DNA of 15,231 nt from Microcaldota archaeon (GCA_021835105.1 JAKBQS010000018.1:1-15231), one strand, 5' to 3'. Positions 6,634-14,689 are shown, numbered from the stretch's first letter. Numbers and translations: made by a program. The notes: a model not told the origin generated them from the sequence alone.

Positions 6634-9429
6634 ATGGAAGATTTGAGGGCAGAGACTCTGCGTACTTTTACAACATCTAATGGGAGGGAAGTAAGCTATT
6701 ATTCAATAAGCGCCCTTGGGGGCCTGGGAATAGGGAGGATATCGGAGCTGCCTTTCTCCATGCGGATTGCGCTTGAGGCTCTCCTGCGCAATTGCGATGG
6801 GAAAGAAGTTCTCGAAGAGGAAGTGGCTGCCGTAGCAAGATGGGGAGAGATGAAACCTTACAGCGGTGATCTCCATATTAAGGTGTCACGCATACTCATG
6901 CAGGACTTCACAGGAGTGCCAGCAGTTGTGGATCTTGCAGCGCTTAGGGAATACCTTAAGCAGAAGGGTCTCGATGCATCCCTTATAAACCCGATAATAC
7001 CGGTAGACCTCATAATAGATCACTCCGTCCAGGTCGATTCTTATGCCAAGGAGGACTCTGTAGAGATAAATCAGGCGATGGAGATGAGCAGGAACAGTGA
7101 GAGGTATTCCCTGCTCAAATGGGCAAGCAGTGCATTTTCTCAGTTCAGGGTTGTTCCGCCATCTGGCGGGATATGCCACCAGGTTAACCTTGAGAATATA
7201 GCCACGTGCGTCACTTTCAGAGAGAAGGATGGGAAACTTATTGCCTATCCGGACAGCCTTGTTGGGACTGATTCGCATACTACAATGATTAACGGCCTTG
7301 GTGTGTTCGGATTCGGAGTAGGTGGAATAGAAGCGGAAGCTGCGCTGCTGGACCAGCCAATAAGCCTTCCAATGCCCGAGGTGGTAGGAGTCAGGCTTAC
7401 CGGGCGGCTGAACCCAAGGGTTACTGCGATGGACCTTGCCCTTACCCTTACTAAGAGGCTGCGTGAACTTGGAGTAGTAGGCAAATTTGTAGAATTTTTC
7501 GGTGATGGGATAAAGGCGCTCTCGCTTCCTGACAGGGCGACAGTATCCAACATGTGCCCAGAATATGGGGCAACGGTCTCCATATTCCCGGTTGACGATG
7601 AGACGTTAAGGTACATGAGGAGCACAGGTAGGACCGAAGAGCAGGTAGATCTTGTAAAGAGCTATTATGCTGCCCAGTCAATGTTCCCAATTGACTACGC
7701 TGATGTAAAGTACAACAAAGTTATTGAGATTAAGCTTGAGGAGATAGAGCCCAGCGTCTCTGGGCCAAGCCAGCCCAAGCAGGAAATAAGACTTGGCTCT
7801 ATAGCAGACACATTTTACCAGAACTTCATGGCCGGCGCTTCTGGAGCTCAGCAGGAACAGAACTCATCGCAGAAGGATTATGCACGGTGGTCGCAGGAGA
7901 GCACGTCGGTGCAAGAGGCAAAGGCTCCTGCACAGGCAAGGAACTCGCCCAAGGAATCGAGGATACGCTACGATGACGGAAGCGAAGAGACTGTAAAGGA
8001 CGGAGATGTGGTTATAGCAGCCATAACAAGCTGCACTAATACGAGCAACCCTACAGCGATGATAGGTGCAGGGCTTCTTGCAAGGAATGCGGTTAAGAGG
8101 GGGCTTAAGGTAAGCAGGAAGGTCAAGACCAGCTTCGCGCCTGGAAGCAGGGTAGTCAGCGATTACCTTGTAAAGAGCGGATTGTATGAGTACATGGAGA
8201 GGCTTGGCTTTTCGCTGGTAGGCTTCGGATGCACGACATGCATAGGCAACAGCGGCCCACTTCCTGCAGAGGTCTCAAGGTCGATAAAGGAGGACGGGAT
8301 AGTAACCGCAAGCGTCCTCTCCGGAAATAGGAACTACGAAGCCAGAATCCATACTGAAGTAAGGGCAAATTATCTGATGTCTCCTCCGCTTGTAGTTGCG
8401 TTTGCCCTTGCCGGGAGCGTTCTTAAGGATATAACAAGGGAGCCCCTCGGACGCGGAAGCGATGGGAAAGATGTTTATCTTGATGATATATGGCCTGACG
8501 CGGATGAGATAAGGAAAATTGCCGGCAGTTCTATAGATGTATCCATGTTTAATGAGGAGTATAAGCGCATATTCTCCGTGAATAAGTATTGGGATGAGCT
8601 AAGTGTGGCAGAGCAGGAGACGTATCCTTGGAACGCAGAAAGCACGTACATAAACCTGCCTCCATTTTTTGCAGGGTTTGACTACAAAGCAAGGCATTCT
8701 ATATCGAGTATAGAGAATGCCAGGATGCTTGCAGTCTTTGGCGATTCCCTCTCTACAGACCATATATCGCCTGCCGGAGCTATACCGCAGGATTCCCCAG
8801 CAGGGAGGTACCTTATAGCACATGGAGTTGAGAAGAAGGATTTCAATACTTACGGATCAAGGCGCGGAAATCACGAAGTGATGATGCGCGGGACATTTGC
8901 GAATGTCAGGATAAAGAATATGCTCCTGGATGGAGAGGAAGGAGGTTATACGCTCCATTTCCCTGGCAAGGAAAGACTCTCGATATACGATGCAGCAATG
9001 AACTATGCGAGAGAAGGAGTGCCGCTTGTGGTTATAGGGGGCAAGGAATACGGCTCCGGAAGCTCAAGGGACTGGGCAGCGAAAGGACCTGCACTACTTG
9101 GGGTGAAAGCAGTCATAGCGAAGAGCTTCGAGAGAATACACCGCTCGAACCTTGCAGGCATGGGGATAGTCCCTATAGAGTTTCCTGCAGGTAAGGATTT
9201 TGCAAGCCTTGGTATAGATCCAGAGAAGCCAATTAGCGTAGGGCTATCGGATGCTCTTAAGCCAAAGGGGGAGGTAACTGTCTCTTACATATCTAAATCT
9301 GGAAAGGAGGCTTCATTTGTGGGTGTAGTAAGGCTTGAATCAGAGCTTGAGGTAGAGTACTGCAGGGTAGGCGGCGTGCTCAATTATGTCCTTAGGCGTA
9401 TAATGCTGGAGGCTGAAGGAAATGGATAA
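6634..9429 (+). CDS. acnA: Aconitate hydratase A (AcnA/IRP1 type)
   Basis: 931 aa from the preferred ATG 6634 (941 aa if the ATG at 6604 is used). The N-terminus MEDLRAETLRTF and the promoter position favour 6634. The three 4Fe-4S ligands are present with family spacing: C467 in ITSCTNTSNP and C533/C536 in GFGCTTCIGNSG (numbered from 6634). Other AcnA blocks are MQDFTGVPAVVDLAA, DHSVQVD, LVGTDSHTTMINGLGV, the KFVEFFGDG loop, DSLSTDHISPAG, YGSRRGNHEVMMRGTFAN and GKEYGSGSSRDWAAKGP in the swivel domain. It isomerises citrate to isocitrate. The linker before C467 is about 30 residues longer than in E. coli AcnA as I recall it, and is low-complexity, rich in Gln, Ser and Ala. The gene overlaps the isocitrate dehydrogenase start by 8 bp, so the two are translationally linked. 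2-methylaconitate isomerases of this family are the alternative. Confidence 0.93.
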   Translation: MEDLRAETLRTFTTSNGREVSYYSISALGGLGIGRISELPFSMRIALEALLRNCDGKEVLEEEVAAVARWGEMKPYSGDLHIKVSRILMQDFTGVPAVVDLAALREYLKQKGLDASLINPIIPVDLIIDHSVQVDSYAKEDSVEINQAMEMSRNSERYSLLKWASSAFSQFRVVPPSGGICHQVNLENIATCVTFREKDGKLIAYPDSLVGTDSHTTMINGLGVFGFGVGGIEAEAALLDQPISLPMPEVVGVRLTGRLNPRVTAMDLALTLTKRLRELGVVGKFVEFFGDGIKALSLPDRATVSNMCPEYGATVSIFPVDDETLRYMRSTGRTEEQVDLVKSYYAAQSMFPIDYADVKYNKVIEIKLEEIEPSVSGPSQPKQEIRLGSIADTFYQNFMAGASGAQQEQNSSQKDYARWSQESTSVQEAKAPAQARNSPKESRIRYDDGSEETVKDGDVVIAAITSCTNTSNPTAMIGAGLLARNAVKRGLKVSRKVKTSFAPGSRVVSDYLVKSGLYEYMERLGFSLVGFGCTTCIGNSGPLPAEVSRSIKEDGIVTASVLSGNRNYEARIHTEVRANYLMSPPLVVAFALAGSVLKDITREPLGRGSDGKDVYLDDIWPDADEIRKIAGSSIDVSMFNEEYKRIFSVNKYWDELSVAEQETYPWNAESTYINLPPFFAGFDYKARHSISSIENARMLAVFGDSLSTDHISPAGAIPQDSPAGRYLIAHGVEKKDFNTYGSRRGNHEVMMRGTFANVRIKNMLLDGEEGGYTLHFPGKERLSIYDAAMNYAREGVPLVVIGGKEYGSGSSRDWAAKGPALLGVKAVIAKSFERIHRSNLAGMGIVPIEFPAGKDFASLGIDPEKPISVGLSDALKPKGEVTVSYISKSGKEASFVGVVRLESELEVEYCRVGGVLNYVLRRIMLEAEGNG

Positions 9430-10450
9430 CAAAAGTGTAAAAAAGGATTGGAAGATAGCGTTTCTGCCTGGTGACGGAACCGGACCTGAGATAATGAAGG
9501 TTACCCTTCCCGTAATAAGGAAGGCCGCAGCGAGTGCAGGAGTAAGGGTAAGTATAAGCATAGGCGATGCAGGGTACAATTGCATAAGCAGATACGGAAC
9601 TAATTTACCGCAGAAAACCATAGACCTTCTGAAGAGATCTGATTGCGTGATGAAGGGCCCCATGACAACTCCTGAAGGCGCAGGATCCGAGATTAGCGCG
9701 GCCGTAAAGATAAGGAAGATGTTCAGTTTATATGCTGATGTGAGGCCCTGCAAGACTAGAAAGGGTGTGCCAGCAGTAAAGGAGAAAGTAGACCTCGTTA
9801 TAGTAAGGGAGAACACCGAAGGAATGTACAGCGGCATAGATTTTATGGTCTCGCAGAATACTGCAGCAGCAATGAGGGTTATTACAAGAAGGGGCAGTCT
9901 CAGGATAGGGGAATTCGCCCTGGATCTTGCAGAGAAAAGGAGGAAACACCTTACGATAGTGCATAAGGGCAATATACTTAAGGTCTCTGATGCGCTCTTC
10001 AAGGATAGCATATACGGCCTCGGTGCAGGCCACAAGAAAGTGCATATGGATGATGCGCATGTAGATGCCATGGCGCAATGGCTAATAAAGAACCCTGAAT
10101 CTTACGATGTTATAGTAACCGAGAACCTATTTGGGGATATATTGTCCGATGAAGCGGCAATGATCGTAGGCGGAATAGGGGTAGGGCCTTCCGCCAACAT
10201 AGGAGATGGGTATGCAATGTTTGAACCTGTCCACGGATCTGCCCCGAAATATGCAGGGCTTGACAAGGTCGACCCTATTGCAACTATACTCTCTGCTAAG
10301 ATGATGTTCGAGTGGATGGGATGCGCGAGTGCGGCAGAGAGGATAGAGAGTGCAGTCACATCCTCCCTGGAAAGCGGGATAAAGACTTATGACATAGGCG
10401 GAGACTCGAAATGCTCAGAAGTCGGCAGATACATACTGAAGAATATCTGA
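9422..10450 (+). CDS. icd: Isocitrate dehydrogenase (ICDH/IPMDH family)
   Basis: 342 aa from ATG 9422, with GGAGG at 9408-9412 as Shine-Dalgarno inside the end of aconitase; the genes overlap by 8 bp. Family blocks: LPGDGTGPEIM near the N-terminus, MKGPMTTPEGAG, SLYADVRPCKT, VIVRENTEGMYSGID, the HKGNILK lysine loop, the metal-binding FGDILSDEA and FEPVHGSAPKYAG. By eye alignment with E. coli ICDH, S92 matches the substrate-contacting S113 and R98 matches R119. The coenzyme positions read K276, Y277, V283 and Y323, matching the NADP-selective K344, Y345, V351 and Y391, while G327 replaces R395. This suggests NADP preference in a short, NAD-IDH-sized protein. It makes 2-oxoglutarate and CO2 from isocitrate. 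Homoisocitrate and isopropylmalate dehydrogenases are related, but the aconitase coupling favours isocitrate. Confidence 0.87.
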   Translation: MDNKSVKKDWKIAFLPGDGTGPEIMKVTLPVIRKAAASAGVRVSISIGDAGYNCISRYGTNLPQKTIDLLKRSDCVMKGPMTTPEGAGSEISAAVKIRKMFSLYADVRPCKTRKGVPAVKEKVDLVIVRENTEGMYSGIDFMVSQNTAAAMRVITRRGSLRIGEFALDLAEKRRKHLTIVHKGNILKVSDALFKDSIYGLGAGHKKVHMDDAHVDAMAQWLIKNPESYDVIVTENLFGDILSDEAAMIVGGIGVGPSANIGDGYAMFEPVHGSAPKYAGLDKVDPIATILSAKMMFEWMGCASAAERIESAVTSSLESGIKTYDIGGDSKCSEVGRYILKNI

Positions 10451-10455
10451 GCGAA

Positions 10456-12894
10456 TCATTGGTTACCGGCTAGTGTCTGCCACTTTACGACTTTTCGGAA
10501 TATAAACGATTTTATCACATCAAATAGGAGCATAAGAATTACTGCAAATATTATAAGCGACGCTATTGTGAATGCGCTTATGCCTGTTACCAGTATACCC
10601 AGATATGATACAGTTATTCCGAATGCTATTCCAAAAGCAGACGCTACAACCAATGTCTTTGTCGGCTTCAGGCCGAATAGCTTCTCCCTTCCGCGTACAG
10701 CGTAAAATAGCAGGTTATCAGTTATATTAATCATAAGGAAGTCAAACGTCTGGAACGCTGCCACACCGAGGCCGAGGATGAAACCAAGTGGTATGAAGGC
10801 AAGCGAGGCGATGAGCATCATGAAGCCCATTATGAATGAGGAGCGCATGATCTTGCCTATGTCCCATGTATCTGGCATCGATGAGTATATGGTGTGGTCT
10901 GTTGCAACTGCTATGTTTACTATGTCGTTTGTAAAGATAAGCAGTATGAGCTCAAATGGCAATATTGGGATCGTGCCCAGCAGAAAGAGCGCGAGCATTA
11001 TGAAGAACACTATCTGTATCACCCTTGTTATCTTCACCATCGTATAAGTCATCATCCGCTCGAATATCTTCCTACTCTCCACTACTGCATCGTTTATTAC
11101 TTCCACGCCGTTTTTTGTAAGGACTATAGCTGCAACGCTCTTTGCAACGTCTGTAGCGTTTGCCACTGCTATACCAACCTCCGCCTGCTTAAGCGCTGGC
11201 GCGTCGTTTACACCGTCCCCTGTCATTCCGACCCTATAGCCCTTCTCCTGCAGTGCCTTTACGATGGTATACTTATCTTCAGGATATATCTCTGCAAATA
11301 CCTCAGTGTTGTCTATCTCTTTCAGCATCTCTTCATGTGGCATCTTCTTCAGCTTTGCTATGTCGGCAACCTTGCCGTTTATCCCCACCTCCCTTGCAAT
11401 CTCTTCGGCTATGTGCACATTGTCTCCTGTTAGCATCTTTACTCTGATGCCAAGTGCCCTTATCTCTGAGATTGTCTTCTTGGCGTCCTTTCTGGGCCTG
11501 TCATAAAGAGCAAGTATCCCAAGAAACCGCGCTTTCCCTCCTTTGAATTCTGCAACCGCTATAGTCCTGAACTGCTTCTTTGAAAACTCCGCCACCTTTG
11601 CTTCCATTATTTTTGCTTCGCGGGGGTTCTGCTTTGCAATTCCAGCTATTACCTGGTATGCACCCTTGTAGACTTTCATGCTTCCCGACTTATAGCGTAT
11701 ATCGGCACTTGACATTTTGGTGGCAGGTTTGAACGGAATGAATTTCTCCTGTACATACGTCTTGATGTCGACCCCTTTCTGGGCTGCGGAGCCTAGGACC
11801 GCATTATCTATCGGATCGTTATCCTCTGCCCGTGAGGCGAGTGCCGCAGCCAGTAGAACCTCCTCTTCTGCCGCGCCTGCAGCACAGAATACATCCCTTA
11901 CCTGAAGCATGTTCTCTGTTATTGTCCCTGTTTTGTCAAAGCATATTACATTCATGTTGGATGCTTCCTCTATTGCCTCAAGCTTCGTAACAAGAGCCGA
12001 CTTCTTTGTCAGCTTCTCCGTCCCGATTGCCATGGTTACAGTAAACGCCGTAGGCAGTGCGACAGGAACCGATGCTATTATTATGACTAGGACAAACGGA
12101 AGTAATTCGGTTATGCCAAGGTGCAGGAAGATGAAAGAGTATGCAAATATCACCGCCGCTACGACGAGATCCATAACTATGAGGTTCTTCACGATGCCCA
12201 TTATCACGCCCTGCAGATGAAGTTTTGGCTTTGCGTCCTGGACAAGCTTTGTAGTATGGCCGTAGTAGGTGTTGTATCCTGTTCCTGTGACAATGCACAG
12301 TGCCTCGCCCTCCTTGACAACAGAACCAGAGTATATGGTACTGCCTTCCTGTTTCTTCACAGGCATCGCTTCGCCGGTAAGTATGGACTGGTCAAGGTGA
12401 AGGTCCTGCTCCGATATTACTGCGCTGTCTGCTGGAACTATATCGCCTATCCTGACACGGATTATGTCGCCTGGCACAAGGGTGCGTGCCTCTGCGCGCT
12501 TCCACTTTCCTGACCTGAGGACACGTGTCATAACCTGAAGCCTCTTCTTTAGGAGTTCCACTGAACTGTCAGCCCTGTATTCCTCAAGGAACCCCACTAT
12601 GCCATTGAAGACGAGAAGTGCGGCTATTATGTAAAGATCCTTGTAGTCATTTATGAGGTAGGTTATTACTATGACTATTTCCAGCATGAATGGTATCGGG
12701 CCGGTGAATTTCTTCAGGAAGAGGAATATGGGGCTCTTCTTCTTCTCTATTATCTCATTGTAGCCGTACTTCTGTATGCGCTTCTCCGCCTCTGTCTCTT
12801 TTATTCCGTTTTCTGAGGAGTTAAGCTTTGCGAAGAGTTCGGTAAAGTCTACCCTCTTTTCAGCTTTCGAGGCTGTTCCGTCAGTCTTGCTCAA
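10456..12894 (-). CDS. PMA-type (P3A) H+-transporting ATPase
   Basis: 812 aa read from a TTG at 12894 whose last two bases overlap the TGA of the K+ channel gene; no in-frame ATG occurs in the first 60 codons. Domains in order: cation-ATPase N-terminal region (about 15-75), two TM helices, actuator domain with ILTGEAMP (E175), the M4 helix with SVPVALPTA, the phosphorylation site CFDKTGTIT (D320), nucleotide domain, MLTGDN, GMTGDGVNDAP (558-566), and six more TM helices. The M6 region has FTNDIVNIAVATD. Its D657 lies where AHA2-type proton pumps carry the proton-carrying Asp684. PVALP and the short M5-M10 region match plasma-membrane H+-ATPases rather than Ca2+ or heavy-metal pumps. The protein ends just after the last TM helix, with no C-terminal autoinhibitory domain as in plants and fungi. 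It would export H+ using ATP. It converges on isocitrate dehydrogenase with a 5-bp gap. Confidence 0.88.
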   Translation of the reverse strand: MSKTDGTASKAEKRVDFTELFAKLNSSENGIKETEAEKRIQKYGYNEIIEKKKSPIFLFLKKFTGPIPFMLEIVIVITYLINDYKDLYIIAALLVFNGIVGFLEEYRADSSVELLKKRLQVMTRVLRSGKWKRAEARTLVPGDIIRVRIGDIVPADSAVISEQDLHLDQSILTGEAMPVKKQEGSTIYSGSVVKEGEALCIVTGTGYNTYYGHTTKLVQDAKPKLHLQGVIMGIVKNLIVMDLVVAAVIFAYSFIFLHLGITELLPFVLVIIIASVPVALPTAFTVTMAIGTEKLTKKSALVTKLEAIEEASNMNVICFDKTGTITENMLQVRDVFCAAGAAEEEVLLAAALASRAEDNDPIDNAVLGSAAQKGVDIKTYVQEKFIPFKPATKMSSADIRYKSGSMKVYKGAYQVIAGIAKQNPREAKIMEAKVAEFSKKQFRTIAVAEFKGGKARFLGILALYDRPRKDAKKTISEIRALGIRVKMLTGDNVHIAEEIAREVGINGKVADIAKLKKMPHEEMLKEIDNTEVFAEIYPEDKYTIVKALQEKGYRVGMTGDGVNDAPALKQAEVGIAVANATDVAKSVAAIVLTKNGVEVINDAVVESRKIFERMMTYTMVKITRVIQIVFFIMLALFLLGTIPILPFELILLIFTNDIVNIAVATDHTIYSSMPDTWDIGKIMRSSFIMGFMMLIASLAFIPLGFILGLGVAAFQTFDFLMINITDNLLFYAVRGREKLFGLKPTKTLVVASAFGIAFGITVSYLGILVTGISAFTIASLIIFAVILMLLFDVIKSFIFRKVVKWQTLAGNQ

Positions 12895-13637
12895 ACCTTC
12901 ACACCCATGCTGGCCACTATCTCCATCGCAATTGCCTCTGCAGGGTTTATCACGTTACTGTAGCCCATCTCCTTTAGATGCCTCTCTGTATCCTCGTTTG
13001 TAGCTATTATCCTCAATTTTACATTCTTTGCGATATCTCTTGCAACTATTACGGAGTATACAGTCCTGGAATTATCCTTGAGATCTATTATTATCTCCTT
13101 TGCCTTGTGAAGCTCGAATTTCTTCATGTCCTGAACTGATGTTGAATCTGCCACGTATACCTTGTAGCCATGCTCCCTTAGCTTGTCGAATATCACCTTG
13201 TCGGAAGTTATTATTATGAACTTCTGCTTTGCCTTCTTCAGCTTCTTCGCTATTGATGCGTTGGTAGTATCTGTCCCAATAAGGACTATGTGGTTGCTCA
13301 GGAACTTGCGCTCGACAGAGGCTATTCCCCCGGATAACTGGTCTATTTTTGAATTCATGAAATCACTTCCAAGAAACGTTATGGCGCTTAGGAATATTGT
13401 TAAGCCTGAGACTATCAGTATTATGACAAATATCCTTGCAACAGCTGAGACTGGAACTATGTCGCCGTATCCCACAGTAGAGAGAGTCACGATGGTGAAG
13501 TAAAGCGCTGTAAGCGGGGAATTGACATTTACGCTGAAACCGCCGTGGGAACCTATTATATAGGTTCCTCCTGTGCCAAAGAGGAGTACGCCTAGTACGG
13601 CTATTATGTAGAATAATATTTTTGACTGTATATTCAT
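12891..13637 (-). CDS. Two-TM K+ channel with a single RCK/TrkA-N-like domain
   Basis: 248 aa from ATG 13637, with a strong GGAGG Shine-Dalgarno site. TM1 is at about residues 7-29, the pore helix at 41-53, the K+ selectivity filter TVGYGD at 54-59, and TM2 at about 66-90. The rest (about 115-248) has the alternating strand/helix pattern of an RCK N-lobe, with HIVLIG as the first strand. The expected GxGxxG nucleotide loop reads G121-T-D-T-T-N126, so dinucleotide binding may be lost or altered. There is no RCK C-lobe. It would form a tetramer passing K+ down its gradient. The 4-bp overlap with the H+-ATPase gene downstream (stop/start) indicates coupled translation and a joint role in membrane potential and pH balance. 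Confidence 0.88.
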   Translation of the reverse strand: MNIQSKILFYIIAVLGVLLFGTGGTYIIGSHGGFSVNVNSPLTALYFTIVTLSTVGYGDIVPVSAVARIFVIILIVSGLTIFLSAITFLGSDFMNSKIDQLSGGIASVERKFLSNHIVLIGTDTTNASIAKKLKKAKQKFIIITSDKVIFDKLREHGYKVYVADSTSVQDMKKFELHKAKEIIIDLKDNSRTVYSVIVARDIAKNVKLRIIATNEDTERHLKEMGYSNVINPAEAIAMEIVASMGVKV

Positions 13638-13644
13638 TTGATAT

Positions 13645-13649
13645 CCTCC
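13645..13649 (-). promoter_or_regulatory. Strong Shine-Dalgarno site of the K+ channel gene
   Basis: Minus-strand GGAGG lies seven bases before the ATG at 13637 and is one of the clearest Shine-Dalgarno sites in the window. It implies a leadered transcript for the channel/ATPase pair, unlike the likely leaderless citrate synthase. Confidence 0.6.
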
Positions 13650-13659
13650 AATGGATGAA

Positions 13660-13697
13660 TCTGCAGGGTTATCATTGGTTTGGGACCAGCCTGCAGA
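13660..13697. repeat. 8-bp inverted repeat in the K+ channel upstream region
   Basis: TCTGCAGG at 13660-13667 and CCTGCAGA at 13690-13697 are exact reverse complements separated by 22 bp; each contains the palindrome CTGCAG. The pair lies between the channel's Shine-Dalgarno site and a weak TATA-like TTATAG on the minus strand (13707-13712). It could be an operator or an mRNA leader stem. Confidence 0.55.
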
Positions 13698-13717
13698 ATA
13701 CTTGCACTATAACCTTA

Positions 13718-13751
13718 AATGAAAAGAATAATAAACTGATTTCGCCAGTTT
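13718..13751 (-). terminator. Hairpin plus T-rich tract after the PiT gene
   Basis: AAACTG at 13733-13738 pairs with CAGTTT at 13746-13751 around a 7-nt loop. On the minus strand this stem starts 24 bp after the permease stop and is followed by a T-rich run (TTATTATTCTTTTCATTT). A stem with a downstream T-tract fits termination of the DUF47-PiT transcript ahead of the K+ channel gene. Confidence 0.5.
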
Positions 13752-13774
13752 GGTCGCAAGTGTCAATTATATCT

Positions 13775-14689
13775 TTATAGGAGTATCTTAGTGAGGATGA
13801 AGCCTGCACTAAAGCTTACTATGGAAGTTATGATCCATGTAAATAGTATGGTCTCCGCCGGGCGCTTGCGGATTATTCTTGTCCTGTAGCTAACGGCAGA
13901 TCCGTAGAGACTTGCTACGAATGTCTGCGTGTTTGACAATGGCACGCTGGACAGGGTTGCGGCTTCGACAAGAAGCACCGATATCGATTGGGAAACGAGG
14001 GCATTGAAGTATCTTAACGGCAGTATGTCGCTGCCTACTCTTTTAATCTCTCCTGCGCTGAAGACAAAAGAACCGAATATGATTGCTGCTATTATCATAA
14101 ATTCAGATACCTTGCCGGGAAGAGAAACGTACAGGAACCCTATGGTATTCGCGCCGAGTGTAAATGCAGTAAAGAAGGATATAATGATAAGGAGCATCTT
14201 AATAGAAGACAATGCCTTCCATATCCTTACCTTTGACATGAAGCCTCTTGTAGTCCGCATTGTTGCAAATGCAAATATTGCGCATAGAAAGGCAGCAACA
14301 ATCCAGAAAGTAATCATATATATTATAAAGCCCCAGTCTACAGCGAGACCTAACGCAGTGCTTATCCCAAGTGCAGTCATTGATAATGTTATTGAGAGCG
14401 ATTGAGGCACCCTGAATCGGTGGGCTATCAGAAATATCAGGGTTGCTATGCTAAGTGCAAGGAGTATGCTCTGGTCCGATCTTACGGGCAGTATTGCGTT
14501 AATGCCCGTCCTAAGCAGGCTTCCCTGTAATAGGAAACCTAGAGAATATCCTGCTATCGTAAGAAGTATCCCTGTTTTCTTCCCTACGATTCTGCCTGCT
14601 ATTATTGAACCGGAGCATGCGGTGAGGTTGTTTCCTGAAACAAGTGCTATTAGGATGAGAGCCATGGCATATGTTAACGCGCCTATCAA
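13775..14689 (-). CDS. PiT-family inorganic phosphate (anion) permease, divergent
   Basis: 304 aa read from a TTG at 14689, ten bases after the DUF47 stop, with GTGATGAG as Shine-Dalgarno; an ATG eight codons later is the fallback start. The protein is almost wholly hydrophobic with about nine TM segments. It shows the duplicated PiT pattern: SGNNLTACSGS near residue 18 with RVPQSLSIT at 93 in the first half, and LGANTIGFLY at 178 with SVPLSNTQTF at 248 in the second. Canonical PiT proteins have GANDVA-type motifs in both halves; here the Asp after Asn is L22 in the first repeat and T182 in the second. That Asp pair binds Na+ and phosphate in characterised members, so coupling or substrate may differ. 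The preceding DUF47 gene supports a phosphate-type role. Length is below the usual 330-500 aa because the central loop is short. Confidence 0.75.
   Translation of the reverse strand: MIGALTYAMALILIALVSGNNLTACSGSIIAGRIVGKKTGILLTIAGYSLGFLLQGSLLRTGINAILPVRSDQSILLALSIATLIFLIAHRFRVPQSLSITLSMTALGISTALGLAVDWGFIIYMITFWIVAAFLCAIFAFATMRTTRGFMSKVRIWKALSSIKMLLIIISFFTAFTLGANTIGFLYVSLPGKVSEFMIIAAIIFGSFVFSAGEIKRVGSDILPLRYFNALVSQSISVLLVEAATLSSVPLSNTQTFVASLYGSAVSYRTRIIRKRPAETILFTWIITSIVSFSAGFILTKILL

Noticed and set aside
9340..10071. 243-codon minus-strand open frame
   Set aside because: Antisense to the aconitase end and isocitrate dehydrogenase, both of which have full catalytic motifs; the frame shows no recognisable motifs.
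10894..11433. 179-codon plus-strand open frame rich in Cys and Tyr
   Set aside because: Antisense to the ATPase nucleotide domain; its Cys/Tyr/His-rich composition is what antisense reading of this region gives, and no Shine-Dalgarno site is seen.
10455..13680. Identical 10-mer ATCATTGGTT at 10455-10464 and 13671-13680, flanking the channel/ATPase pair
   Set aside because: A single shared 10-mer, one copy of which spans the ATPase stop codon, can occur by chance in 15 kb; no other sign of an element boundary such as target duplication or integrase is present.
13929..14405. 158-codon plus-strand open frame
   Set aside because: Antisense to the PiT permease, whose TM pattern and duplicated motifs are clear.
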